A stretch of DNA of 64,000 nt from Nocardia gamkensis NBRC 108242 (GTDB taxonomy: Bacteria; Actinomycetota; Actinomycetes; Mycobacteriales; Mycobacteriaceae). The notes under the pieces are model-generated. The model saw nothing but the letters and a program-made list of their open reading frames with translations. It did no database searches and had not been told where the DNA came from. Shown in pieces: positions 7,972-15,979 of this stretch; position 1 is the first letter of the stretch, and each line of letters opens with the position of its first letter. The position numbers and the translations under genes are program-made. Location: positions 242,252 to 306,251 of the forward strand of contig NZ_BDBM01000006.1 of the NCBI RefSeq assembly GCF_001612985.1, given 5' to 3'.

Positions 7972-9135
7972 ATGACCAACAAGGTGCTCGATCGGGTACG
8001 GGATCTGCTGCCCGCGATCCGAGAGCGAGCCGCCGACGCCGACCGGCAGCGCAGAGTGCCCGAGCAGAGCATTCGAGAGCTGACCGACGCGGGGGTGTTC
8101 CGCATGTTGCAGCCGTCTCGCTTCGGTGGCGACGAATCGTCCCCGGTCGCGTTCTACGAGGTGATCCGGGCTATCGCCACCGCGTGCCCGTCCACGGCGT
8201 GGGTGTCGTCGGTGCTGGGCGCGCACCCGTGGCAGCTCGCCTTGTTCCCGCTGCGGGCGCAGGAGGACGTGTGGGGCGCCGATCCGGACACGCTGGTCTC
8301 CTCGTCGTACGCGCCCACCGGCAAGCTGACGCCCGCCGCGGGCGGCTTCGAGATCAGCGGTCGCTGGAGCTTCTCCTCCGGATGCGATCACGCCCGCTGG
8401 GCTTTCCTCGGGGCGGTCGTACCGAACGAAGAAGGGGGAGCGGAGTACCTGACCGTCCTGGTGCCGCGCACCGACTACCGCATCGAGGATGTATGGCATG
8501 TGTCCGGGCTGTCCGGCACCGGCAGCAACGACATCGTCATCGAGAACGCGTTCGTGCCCGCCCACCGGACCTACCGCGCGAGTGAGCAGGCGGAGCTGCG
8601 CGGACCCGGTCAAGAGGTGAATACCGCCCCGCTCTACCGGATCTCGTTCGGCGCGGTGTTCTCCAACACCATCACCGCACCCATCATCGGCGCCGCCCAA
8701 GGCGCCTACGAAGCGCACATCGAGCGGATGCGCGAGCGGGTGCGGATCTCCTACGGCGGGCAGAAGGCCGCCGAGGACCCGTTCGCGCACGTCCGGGTCG
8801 CTCGCGCGGCCTCGGAGATCGACGCGGCCGTCCTGCAGATGGAGCGCAACATCGGCGAGCAACTGCGCTATGCCGAAGCGGGGGAGGAGATCCCCTTCGA
8901 ACTGCGGGTACGCAGCCGCCGCGATCAGGTGCGCGGCACCGAACGCGCCATCGAGGCCATCGACCTGCTGTTCGACAACTCCGGCGGCCACGCCATCCGC
9001 AAACCCAATCCGATCGAGCGGCACTGGCGCGACGCGCACGCCGGAAGCGTGCACGTCATCAACGATGTCGAGCGCGCGCTGGTCCTCTACGGCCGCAACG
9101 CGTTCGGGCTGCCGGTCACGGATCGGATGATCTGA
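7972..9135 (+). CDS. hsaA: HsaA-like flavin-dependent monooxygenase, oxygenase component (387 aa)
   Basis: This protein has the acyl-CoA-dehydrogenase fold of the group D flavin monooxygenases and aligns throughout with mycobacterial HsaA. Shared segments include STAWVSSVLGAHPWQLALF (residues ~75-93), SSSYAP, FSSGCDHARW, a GLSGTGSN motif and a C-terminal FWRDAHAG-like stretch (HWRDAHAGSVHVIND). HsaA hydroxylates 3-HSA (the phenolic A-ring secosteroid) to the catechol, using reduced FMN from HsaB. An HsaB-like reductase is encoded at 15381. The start has GAGGAGGA upstream. The stop overlaps the next start (TGATG), so it forms a tight operon with the HsaD-like hydrolase. Sequence divergence leaves room for a different phenolic substrate. 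Confidence 0.85.
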   Translation: MTNKVLDRVRDLLPAIRERAADADRQRRVPEQSIRELTDAGVFRMLQPSRFGGDESSPVAFYEVIRAIATACPSTAWVSSVLGAHPWQLALFPLRAQEDVWGADPDTLVSSSYAPTGKLTPAAGGFEISGRWSFSSGCDHARWAFLGAVVPNEEGGAEYLTVLVPRTDYRIEDVWHVSGLSGTGSNDIVIENAFVPAHRTYRASEQAELRGPGQEVNTAPLYRISFGAVFSNTITAPIIGAAQGAYEAHIERMRERVRISYGGQKAAEDPFAHVRVARAASEIDAAVLQMERNIGEQLRYAEAGEEIPFELRVRSRRDQVRGTERAIEAIDLLFDNSGGHAIRKPNPIERHWRDAHAGSVHVINDVERALVLYGRNAFGLPVTDRMI

Positions 9136-9989
9136 TGACGTTCACCGCCGAGAACACCACGCGCTGGAGCACGACGGGCGGGTACGAACTGCGCTACCAC
9201 GAGGCGGGGGCCGGTGCGCCCCTGGTGCTGCTGCACGGTTCCGGGCCGGGAGTCTCGGGCTGGGCCAACTTCGGCGCGAACCTGCCGGTGCTGGCCGAGC
9301 GTTTCCGCTGTCTGCTCGTCGACCAGCCCGGCTTCGGCGCCAGCGGCCGCCCGGCGGCGTACGAACGCAACTACCTGCGCATCTCCGCCGACGCGGTGCT
9401 CGGGCTGCTCGACGACCTCCGCCTGGACCGCGTCCACCTGCTGGGTAATTCGATGGGCGGCGCCGTCGCGACGTTGCTGGCGCTGGAGCATCCCGACCGG
9501 ATCGATCGGCTGGTGCTGATGGCGCCCGGCGGCGTCGGGGTGAACGTTCTGGGACCGGAACCGTCCGAAGGCATCACGCGGTTGCTGGAGTTCAGCGCCG
9601 ACCCCACTCGCGAGCGCCTGGTGCCCTGGCTGCGCAGCATGGTGTCGAATCCGGGGGCCCTGACCGAGGACCTGATCGAAGCCCGGCTGGCTGCAGCCTC
9701 GGATCCGGCCGCCATCGCCGCGCTGCGCGACGCCTACGCGACGTTCGCCGATCCCGCTCTCGCCGAACCTGTTCCGCTGTGGGCCCGGCTGCGCGGACTG
9801 CGCCCGCAGACACTGATCCTGTGGGGGCGCGACGATCGAGTGACACCGGTGGAGGCGTCGCTGCTGCCCGCGCGGCAGATCCCCGACGCCGATCTGCGCG
9901 TTTTCGCCCGCTGCGGTCATTGGGTGCAGATCGAGCGCAAATCGGCGTTCGAACGCGCCGTCGTCGATTTCCTTACCGCCGGGCTCTGA
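9135..9989 (+). CDS. hsaD: HsaD-like meta-cleavage product hydrolase (284 aa)
   Basis: This is an alpha/beta hydrolase of the C-C bond (meta-cleavage product) hydrolase family. The oxyanion region HGSGPGVSGW is at residues 34-43, the nucleophile elbow GNSMGG has Ser106, the acid is probably Asp234 in GRDDRV, and the base is His262 in CGHWVQIE. PGGVGVNVLGPEPSEG matches the lid region of HsaD. It would split the ring-opened product of the HsaC-like dioxygenase (18426) into a dienoate and a larger acid. It is translationally coupled to the HsaA-like gene by a 1-bp stop/start overlap. Convergent with the LuxR gene 19 bp downstream; no room for a standard terminator. Confidence 0.85.
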   Translation: MTFTAENTTRWSTTGGYELRYHEAGAGAPLVLLHGSGPGVSGWANFGANLPVLAERFRCLLVDQPGFGASGRPAAYERNYLRISADAVLGLLDDLRLDRVHLLGNSMGGAVATLLALEHPDRIDRLVLMAPGGVGVNVLGPEPSEGITRLLEFSADPTRERLVPWLRSMVSNPGALTEDLIEARLAAASDPAAIAALRDAYATFADPALAEPVPLWARLRGLRPQTLILWGRDDRVTPVEASLLPARQIPDADLRVFARCGHWVQIERKSAFERAVVDFLTAGL

Positions 9990-10008
9990 TCGCCGCCGCC
10001 CACGTCGG

Positions 10009-12288
10009 TCACAGCCCGTGATCGCGGACCCATCCCGCGACCTGGGTTCGCGAGGTGAAGCCGAGCTTGGTGAGGATGTGCTCGACGTGGGTCTCGGCGG
10101 TGCGCACCGAGATCACCAGGTCCGCGGCGATGCGTTTGTTGCTGTGCCCGGCCGCGACCAGCCGGGCGACGTCCTTCTCCCGCCGGGTGAGGACGTCGGC
10201 CGCCTCGGAGCCGACGGGAGCGGACTGCGGCGGACGCGCCGTGGCGGGCGTGCGGCCCAGCGCGTAGTCGATCGCCTCGCCCAGCGACAGCGCCGCACCG
10301 CTGTCGAAGATCTCCTGGAACCTGCGCTCGCCCAGCGCTTCTCGGACGCGACCACGCATCTTGTCACCGAGCACGCCGGTGATGGCGTGCGCGAGGCGCA
10401 CCGTGCTGCGCGCGAGGATCTCCGCGGCGCCGAGCAGGCGCGCGGCTCGCTCGAAGTCGGATCGGGCCACCGCCGTCCACGCCAGCCCCTCGAATCCGGA
10501 GGCGAGCCAGACGCACCGCTCGAACAGGCTGAACATTTCGACGGACCGGGCGAGATAATCGGTCGCGGCGGCCTGATCGCCGCGTCGCCAATGGTCCAAG
10601 CCCATCGACCACTGTGCCAGCCCGCCGAGCAGAGACGGTCCCCGCTCGGTGGCGACCGCGAGCAGCCGCTCGGCGAAAACGGTCGAGCGCGCGTCGGCGA
10701 GCACCAGCGCGCACACGAACGCGAAGGCGAGACTGTCCATCTCCATGGCGTGATGGCCGCATTCGGCCGCCAGATGCGTCGCGGTTTCGGCCAATTCGAG
10801 CGCGCGGGCGGTATCTCCGTCGTTGAAGGCCAGCAGTGCCGAATCGAGCATCGCCTCGGCGAGGATATCGGGGGCGTTGAGTTTGCGTGCCAGGGTCACG
10901 CATTCGTCCACCAATTGGCGAGCGGACCCGCGGTCGGACAGCAGCGCCGCCAGCGAGGCGGCCGCGGACAGCCCGCGTGCGCGAAGCTCGGTCGGTTCGC
11001 TCGACTTCGCCAGCGCATCGGTCAGCCAGCGATACCCTTCGGTCAGGAAGCGGTTGTGCTCCCAGAACGGCCGCAGCACCGCGGCCATCTCCAGTGCCGA
11101 TTCCGGTGTGTCGACGAGGCCGGATTGCAGAGCCGCGCGCAGATTCGCGTGCTCGCGGTTCAGTGCGCGGAACCACGTGACGTCGTCGGAACTCCAATAC
11201 GCGCTCCGGCCGCGCAACGCCAGCCGCCGGTAGTGGTCGCGGTGACGCGCGCGCACCGCGGGCTCGTCGCCCCGTTCGGCCAGCCGGTCGTGGGCGAACT
11301 GCCGGATCGGCTCCAGCATCGAGTACCGGCCGACATCGCCGTCGTAGCGCAGGCTCAGCACCGATTTGTCGACCAGGCCGGTCAGCGCGTCGAACAGTGT
11401 CCGCGCCCCGGCAGCGGGCAGGCACACGGCCTCGGCGGCGTCGATGTCGAAGCCGCCCGCGAAGACCGACAGCTGCTCCCACAACCGCTGTTCGGCGGGC
11501 GTGCACAGGTCATAACTCCAGCGGATCGCACCCTCGATGGTCTGCTGTCGCTCCGGCGCGAGGCGCGGTCCCGCGCTGAGCAGGCCCATGGTGTCGTCGA
11601 GCCGGGCGAGGATCTGCTCCGGAGTGAACATCCGAAACCGCAACGCGGCCAGTTCCAGCGCGAGCGGAATGCCATCCAGCCTGCGGCAGATCGCGGCCAG
11701 CGCACCCCGGTTCGCGGAGGTGGCCACGAAGCCGGGGTTGGCGGCGCCCGCCCGTTCGGCGAGCAGCCGCATCGCATCGCTGTCCGCGCTCTCCCCCTCT
11801 GCGAGCGGCAAGGGCGCCACGGGCATGACCTGTTCGCCCTGCACCCCCAGCACCTCCCGGCTGGTCGCCAGCACCCGTACCTCCGGGGTGGTGGCCACGA
11901 TCCTGCCGACCAGCCGCGCGCACGCGTCGATCAGGTGCTCGCAGTTGTCGAGAATCAGCAGCAACCGTTTGTCCGCGAGGAACTCGGTCAGCCGCCGCAA
12001 GGGCGCCGCCGTGTCGTCGCGCAGCGCCAACGCCTCCGCGACGGTCACCGTCACCAGGTCGGGGTCGTGCACATCGGCCAGCTCGACCGACCACACTCCG
12101 TCCGGGAACGCGCGCGCGACCACCGCGCCGACCTGGCGGGACAACCGGGTCTTGCCGACACCGCCCGGGCCGAGCAGCGTCAGCACCCGCGTCGTGGGCA
12201 GCAGCCGCTTCGCGGCGGCGAGTTCCTCCCGGCGCCCGACGAAGCTGGTGACCTCGGCAGGGAGGTTGCCGATGGGACGCCGCGCCAT
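10009..12288 (-). CDS. LuxR-family transcriptional regulator with N-terminal ATPase domain (759 aa)
   Basis: The start is set at ATG 12288 (MARRPIGNLPAEVTSFVGRR), the usual beginning of this family; no clear ribosome-binding site precedes it. A P-loop GPGGVGKT sits at residues 40-47 and a Walker B-like LLLILDNCEHL near 105. A TPR-like helical middle follows, and a LuxR helix-turn-helix fills the last ~65 residues (LTRREKDVARLVAAGHSNKRI). Such proteins couple an ATP-dependent switch and an inducer signal to transcription activation. Placed between the hsaA/hsaD-like pair and ribBA, it may act on the catabolic cluster, but its own operator was not identified. Confidence 0.85.
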   Translation of the reverse strand: MARRPIGNLPAEVTSFVGRREELAAAKRLLPTTRVLTLLGPGGVGKTRLSRQVGAVVARAFPDGVWSVELADVHDPDLVTVTVAEALALRDDTAAPLRRLTEFLADKRLLLILDNCEHLIDACARLVGRIVATTPEVRVLATSREVLGVQGEQVMPVAPLPLAEGESADSDAMRLLAERAGAANPGFVATSANRGALAAICRRLDGIPLALELAALRFRMFTPEQILARLDDTMGLLSAGPRLAPERQQTIEGAIRWSYDLCTPAEQRLWEQLSVFAGGFDIDAAEAVCLPAAGARTLFDALTGLVDKSVLSLRYDGDVGRYSMLEPIRQFAHDRLAERGDEPAVRARHRDHYRRLALRGRSAYWSSDDVTWFRALNREHANLRAALQSGLVDTPESALEMAAVLRPFWEHNRFLTEGYRWLTDALAKSSEPTELRARGLSAAASLAALLSDRGSARQLVDECVTLARKLNAPDILAEAMLDSALLAFNDGDTARALELAETATHLAAECGHHAMEMDSLAFAFVCALVLADARSTVFAERLLAVATERGPSLLGGLAQWSMGLDHWRRGDQAAATDYLARSVEMFSLFERCVWLASGFEGLAWTAVARSDFERAARLLGAAEILARSTVRLAHAITGVLGDKMRGRVREALGERRFQEIFDSGAALSLGEAIDYALGRTPATARPPQSAPVGSEAADVLTRREKDVARLVAAGHSNKRIAADLVISVRTAETHVEHILTKLGFTSRTQVAGWVRDHGL

Positions 12289-12406
12289 GGGTGTCAACCC
12301 TAGGTACCGCGCGTGGCGCGCAGGTGCATTCTGGACAAAATCGACTCCGGTGGATGTGCCGGCCCGGCCCGCGGGCACGGGGGCGGTGGAACCGAACCGC
12401 TCCGGT

Positions 12407-13642
12407 TCATCGGATGGCGACAGCGGCGTCGTCGACCTCGGTCAACTGGTGGCGCATCCGGTCACGCTTGGCGCGCAGATAGTGCACGTTGTGCTCGGTC
12501 GTACCGGCCTGCAGGGGAATTCGCCGTTCGACGGCGATGCCGTGGGCGGTCAGACCCGCCTGTTTGGCCGGATTGTTGCTGAGCAGCCGCACCGACCGCA
12601 CGCCCAGGTCGGCGAGGATCTGCGCCGCGGCGCCGTAGTGGCGGGCGTCGACGGGCAGCCCGAGCCGCAGGTTCGCGTCGACCGTGTCGGCGCCGCCGTC
12701 TTGGAGCTGGTAGGCGCGCAGTTTGTTGAGCAGTCCGACGCCGCGTCCCTCGTGCCCGCGCAGGTACACCACCACCCCGCGGCCTTCGGTGGCCACGGCC
12801 CGCATGGCGGCATCGAGCTGCTCGCCGCAGTCGCAGCGCAGCGAGCCGAACGCGTCACCGGTGAGGCATTCCGAATGCACCCGGGTCAGCACGTCGCGCT
12901 CGCCCGGTGTGCCGAGCACCAGCGCGAGATGTTCGGCGTGGTTCGTCTCATCGCGATAGCCGACCAGCCGGAACTCGCCGAAACGGGTCGGCAGCCGCGT
13001 TTCGACCACGCGCTGCGCGCCCGGCTCGAGCCCGCGGCGGTGGTCGACCAGGTCGGCGATGGAGATGATCGGGATTCCGTGCGCCCGGGCCATCGTCAGC
13101 AGCTCGGGGAGCCGGGCCATCGACCCGTCGTCGCGCACCACCTCGGCGATGACCGCGGCGGGGCGTAGTCCCGCCATCCGTACCAGATCGACGGCGGCCT
13201 CGGTATGCCCTCGCCGGCCGAGAACGCCGCGCGGGTGCGCCCGCAAGGGGAATACGTGCCCGGGACGGGTGAGATCCCGGGGTGTGGCGGCGGGATCGGC
13301 CAGCAGGCGCATGGTGTGGGCGCGGTCGGCGGCCGAGATGCCGGTGTCGATCCCCGTCGCCGCGTCCACCGAGACCGTGTAGGCGGTGCCCTTCGGATCC
13401 TGGTTGACCGCCGTCATCGGCGGCAGCTCCAGCCGGTCCAGATCGCCGCCCATCATCGGCACGCACAGCACGCCGCTGGTGTGCCGCACCAGGAAACCGA
13501 TATTCTCCGCGGTCGCCTGCTCGGCGGCCAGCACCAGATCGCCTTCGTTCTCGCGGTCCTCGTCGTCCACCACCAGCGCCATGCCGCCGCTCGCGATCGC
13601 CGCCACCGCGGCAGGCACCGAATCCAGTTCACCGGGCATCAT
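12407..13642 (-). CDS. ribBA: Bifunctional 3,4-dihydroxy-2-butanone-4-phosphate synthase / GTP cyclohydrolase II (411 aa)
   Basis: The N-terminal half is a DHBP synthase: [18 protein letters not shown] near residues 23-40, then [10 protein letters not shown] and [11 protein letters not shown]. The C-terminal half is GTP cyclohydrolase II with the zinc site [17 protein letters not shown] and [12 protein letters not shown]. Together they make both precursors of riboflavin, hence FMN and FAD. The start at 13642 is favoured by GGAGG six bases upstream; ATG 13639 is an alternative. Housekeeping riboflavin genes usually sit in a rib operon with ribE/ribH, which are absent here, so this is probably an extra copy serving the flavin-dependent oxygenases around it. 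A copy of the ATATGCCTGA element overlaps its upstream region. Confidence 0.9.
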   Translation of the reverse strand: MMPGELDSVPAAVAAIASGGMALVVDDEDRENEGDLVLAAEQATAENIGFLVRHTSGVLCVPMMGGDLDRLELPPMTAVNQDPKGTAYTVSVDAATGIDTGISAADRAHTMRLLADPAATPRDLTRPGHVFPLRAHPRGVLGRRGHTEAAVDLVRMAGLRPAAVIAEVVRDDGSMARLPELLTMARAHGIPIISIADLVDHRRGLEPGAQRVVETRLPTRFGEFRLVGYRDETNHAEHLALVLGTPGERDVLTRVHSECLTGDAFGSLRCDCGEQLDAAMRAVATEGRGVVVYLRGHEGRGVGLLNKLRAYQLQDGGADTVDANLRLGLPVDARHYGAAAQILADLGVRSVRLLSNNPAKQAGLTAHGIAVERRIPLQAGTTEHNVHYLRAKRDRMRHQLTEVDDAAVAIR

Positions 13643-13653
13643 CCGCCACCTCC

Positions 13654-13671
13654 ATATGCCTGATAGAAATA
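13654..13671. promoter_or_regulatory. P2 operator candidate, copy A (ribBA start region)
   Basis: The + strand reads ATATGCCTGATAGAAATA. It matches copy B at 15354-15371 (ATATGCCTGATCGAAATA) at 17 of 18 positions. It lies directly before the ribosome-binding site of ribBA, which is read on the other strand. Confidence 0.5.
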
Positions 13672-13700
13672 TGACGGGGCCGCAGCAGCCAGGCTGCGTC

Positions 13701-14276
13701 TCACTCAGTGAGGCGATCGATATCCGCCAGCAACTCTCGCGCGAAATCACGCTCGGCCTCGTAGTGCCGCACGCACCAGCGCAGCACCAGTTCCGGATAG
13801 GCCCAGTCCGGATTCGCCTCCGCGCCCTCCGCGTCGGCCTCGGCGCGTTTACGCATCTTCTCGGCGTACGTGATGTGCTCGGTGAGGATTTCGCGCATCC
13901 GTTCGGGCTCGGCGAGGTTGCCCAGCCACGCTCGCAGCATCACGCTGTGCTTGAGCACCGGCGCCTCGACCGGCGCGTGGTTGACCCAGTTCGCGGCGGC
14001 GGCACGGCCTTCCGGCGTGATGGCGTACATCCGCTTGCCGCGCACGCCGTCCTCGTGCACCACCGTGCGGGAACTGGCGTAGCCGTGCTTCTCCAGACGC
14101 TTGAGTTCGGCGTAGATCTGGCTGAACGACGGGCTCCAGTAGAAGAACTGAAGACTCCAGTCGGCCCATTTCTTCAAGTCGTAGCCGGAGAGTTCATCGG
14201 CGTGCGAGAGCATTCCGAGCACGGCCCACGCGGTGGTGGGCAGGTCGGGCACCGCGGGTCTGCCGCCATCGGTCAT
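13701..14276 (-). CDS. PadR-family transcriptional regulator (191 aa)
   Basis: The N-terminal winged-helix domain begins [22 protein letters not shown] and includes [20 protein letters not shown] and a wing [11 protein letters not shown] (roughly residues 10-95). A helical dimerisation tail follows with long Glu/Arg-rich helices. PadR proteins are usually repressors released by phenolic or other small ligands. ATG 14276 is preferred over the in-frame ATG 14300, because the upstream ATG lies inside an ATATGCCTGA element that in the neighbouring genes sits just before the start codon. The gene is 59 bp upstream of ribBA on the same strand. Self-regulation and control of ribBA and the flavin reductase are plausible from the shared motif. 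Confidence 0.8.
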   Translation of the reverse strand: MTDGGRPAVPDLPTTAWAVLGMLSHADELSGYDLKKWADWSLQFFYWSPSFSQIYAELKRLEKHGYASSRTVVHEDGVRGKRMYAITPEGRAAAANWVNHAPVEAPVLKHSVMLRAWLGNLAEPERMREILTEHITYAEKMRKRAEADAEGAEANPDWAYPELVLRWCVRHYEAERDFARELLADIDRLTE

Positions 14277-14291
14277 GGTCGGACTGTACCG

Positions 14292-14309
14292 CTCAGGCAT
14301 ATTCCGACT
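14292..14309. promoter_or_regulatory. P2 operator candidate, copy C (padR start region)
   Basis: The minus strand reads AGTCGGAATATGCCTGAG. It shares the 10-base core ATATGCCTGA with copies A and B and matches the 18-base copy B palindrome at 13 positions. The element ends 15 bases before ATG 14276, nearly the same spacing as copy B has to its gene. Confidence 0.45.
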
Positions 14310-14313
14310 CGGG

Positions 14314-15156
14314 CTATCGCCAGCGCGCCCGGCGGGGGAACAACGTCCGGCCTGCCTCGTGGGAGATCTCGAGCAGCACCCGTGCCAGCTTGTCGAAACT
14401 CATCGCCTCGGCCCGCCCGGACAGCGACAGTGCCGCGGGCGCCGTGCCGCGGCCACGCAACGGCGCCGCGACGCAAGCGATTCCGTCCATCGATTCCTCC
14501 CGGTCCAGCGCCACGCCCTGGCGCAGCCGGATCTGGGCCAAGGCGCGATGCAGCGCACCGGGCTCGGTGATGGTGTGCGCGGTCAGGCGCGGCAGCTGGG
14601 TATGGAACGCCGCTTCGGCGATGCTCGGTTCCAGTGCCGCCAGCATCGCCTTGCCGAGCGCGGTGCAGTGCGCGGGCATGCGGCCGCCGAGGCGGGTGGG
14701 CAGCAGTGCGGCCAAGCGGCCACCGGCCTTGTCCAGGTAGACGACTTCGCGTCCGTCGAGCACCGCCAGATGGCCGACCATGCCGGTGCGCTGACACAGC
14801 TCGTGCAGCAGCGGGCTGACGGCGTCGCGGATCTCGTTGTGATCGGCGGTGAGTCCGCCCAGTTCCAGGGTGCGCATGCCGAGCCGGTACCCGCCGGAGG
14901 TGTGGGCCAGCCAGCGCAGCCGGATCATCTGATCGAGGATCCGATGGACTGTCGAGCGCGGCAGGCCGGTGCGCTCCACCAGGCCCAGCAGCGTCAGCGT
15001 GGGGGTCGCGGCGTCGAACGCGTCCAGGATGAGGGTCATCCGCTCGATCATCGATACCGGCACGTCGGCGGAGCCGGGGTCGGCCCCGTCGGGCCGGCCC
15101 CGGTGCGGGAGCCGGGCGGTGTGCGGCTCGGCATCGGGTAGCAGGGTGACGGTCAT
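14314..15156 (-). CDS. IclR-family transcriptional regulator (280 aa)
   Basis: ATG 15156 has GGAGGT four bases upstream. The winged-helix domain (about residues 45-105) includes SMIERMTLILDAF and LVERTGLPRSTVHRILDQM. The C-terminal effector domain has the typical VVYLDKAGG, GRMPAHCTALGKAMLA and GIACVAAPLRG segments. IclR proteins of this type often control aromatic or steroid catabolism in response to a pathway metabolite. It is divergent from the HsaB-like gene, with both the P1 palindrome (15290) and P2 palindrome (15347) in the 224-bp gap. It is the most likely reader of P1, though nothing in the sequence proves which regulator binds which site. Confidence 0.85.
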   Translation of the reverse strand: MTVTLLPDAEPHTARLPHRGRPDGADPGSADVPVSMIERMTLILDAFDAATPTLTLLGLVERTGLPRSTVHRILDQMIRLRWLAHTSGGYRLGMRTLELGGLTADHNEIRDAVSPLLHELCQRTGMVGHLAVLDGREVVYLDKAGGRLAALLPTRLGGRMPAHCTALGKAMLAALEPSIAEAAFHTQLPRLTAHTITEPGALHRALAQIRLRQGVALDREESMDGIACVAAPLRGRGTAPAALSLSGRAEAMSFDKLARVLLEISHEAGRTLFPRRARWR

Positions 15157-15289
15157 TCGAACCTCCGTCGGTCGCATTCGGTCTACGTCGACCAGGCACG
15201 ACGTGCCCGATCGTTTGTGTCTCCCATCACACTGACGGGTTCGCGACCGGGAGGAATCGGGAGAACTACGTAGCTTCCACGGATCTCCG

Positions 15290-15304
15290 TCTCGGTGACC
15301 GGAC
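15290..15304. promoter_or_regulatory. Palindromic operator candidate P1, copy c
   Basis: The sequence is TCTCGGTGACCGGAC, three mismatches from the palindrome TCCCGGTSACCGGGA. It lies 77 bp before the flavin-reductase start and 134 bp before the divergent IclR start, so it could serve both promoters. Confidence 0.45.
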
Positions 15305-15346
15305 CCCGATCTTGACCCCCCTCCTGCGGTAGCTGCTGCCATAGCT

Positions 15347-15364
15347 ATCAGGTATATGCCTGAT
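15347..15364. promoter_or_regulatory. P2 operator candidate, copy B (best palindrome)
   Basis: ATCAGGTATATGCCTGAT has perfect 6-bp arms (ATCAGG/CCTGAT) and 16 of 18 symmetric positions. It is followed by CGAAATA and the AGGAGG ribosome-binding site. It sits 16 bases before the ATG of the flavin reductase at 15381, so a bound protein would cover the promoter or early transcript region. Confidence 0.55.
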
Positions 15365-15380
15365 CGAAATAGGAGGCCCG

Positions 15381-15887
15381 ATGGAACCGGTGCTCGAGAT
15401 GGACGGATCGCCACTGGACGTGCGCGACTTCAAAGCCGTGCTGGGTCGCTTCTGCACCGGCGTCACGGTGATCACCGCGCGGTCGGCGGCCGGGCCTGCC
15501 GGATTCACCTGCCAGTCGTTCTCGGCACTGTCGCTGGAGCCGCCCGCGGTCTGTTTTTGCCCGGCGCGCACGTCTACGTCGTGGCCGCGCATCCGCGAGG
15601 TCGGGCGGTTCTGCGTGAACATCCTGGCCCACGACCAGCAGGAGATCTGCAGGCAGCTCGCGCGCAGCGGCACGGACAAGTTCGCGGGAGTCGACTGGGA
15701 GCCGTCGCCGAACGGCTCGCCGCGGCTGGCCGGCGCCGTGGCCTGGCTCGATTGCGAGCTCGAGCAGGAGGTCGACGGCGGTGACCACACGATCGTCATC
15801 GCACGCGTCACGGCGCTGTCGGAGCATCGCGAGGCGCCGCCGCTGCTGTTCTACCGCTCCGCGTTCGGACGGTTCGATCCGGCCTGA
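15381..15887 (+). CDS. hsaB: HsaB-like flavin reductase (168 aa)
   Basis: This is a flavin reductase-domain protein aligning with mycobacterial HsaB: DFKAVLGRFCTGVTVITA (residues ~14-31), CQSFSALSLEPPAVCFCPA, GRFCVNIL, DKFAGVDW and a GGDHTIVIARV segment. It would use NAD(P)H to reduce FMN or FAD for the HsaA-like oxygenase at 7972. AGGAGG lies just before the ATG. It opens the right-hand catabolic operon and is preceded by both recurring operator motifs. At 168 aa it is slightly shorter than HsaB (187 aa) because the C-terminal tail is missing. Confidence 0.85.
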   Translation: MEPVLEMDGSPLDVRDFKAVLGRFCTGVTVITARSAAGPAGFTCQSFSALSLEPPAVCFCPARTSTSWPRIREVGRFCVNILAHDQQEICRQLARSGTDKFAGVDWEPSPNGSPRLAGAVAWLDCELEQEVDGGDHTIVIARVTALSEHREAPPLLFYRSAFGRFDPA

Positions 15888-15892
15888 GCGCC

Positions 15893-15907
15893 TCCCGGCC
15901 AGTGGGA
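15893..15907. promoter_or_regulatory. Palindromic operator candidate P1, copy d (weak)
   Basis: TCCCGGCCAGTGGGA keeps the TCCC/GGGA outer arms and matches the P1 consensus at 12 of 15 positions. It begins 6 bp after the flavin-reductase stop and ends 73 bp before the KshA start, matching the spacing of copies a to c. Confidence 0.35.
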
Positions 15908-15926
15908 CTGCGCATTTCCGCCCCGC

Positions 15927-15942
15927 ATGCCGAACCGAAATA
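15927..15942. promoter_or_regulatory. P2-like element, copy D (weak)
   Basis: ATGCCGAACCGAAATA resembles the ATGCCTGATCGAAATA part of copy B (13 of 16 identical), then continues into a GAGG sequence. It lies 38 bp before the KshA-like start. The CCTGAT half is not conserved, so this may be chance. Confidence 0.25.
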
Positions 15943-15979
15943 TCGAGGTGACAAACGTGCGTGAATTGTGGAGGAACCG

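Noticed and set aside
12394..12408. GAACCG/CGGTTC hairpin at the ribBA stop
   Set aside because: The arms are only 6 bp, overlap the stop codon and have no supporting context, so it was not called a terminator.
15267..15274. CTACGTAG palindrome between iclR and the flavin reductase gene
   Set aside because: An 8-bp palindrome is too short on its own and has no second copy near related genes.
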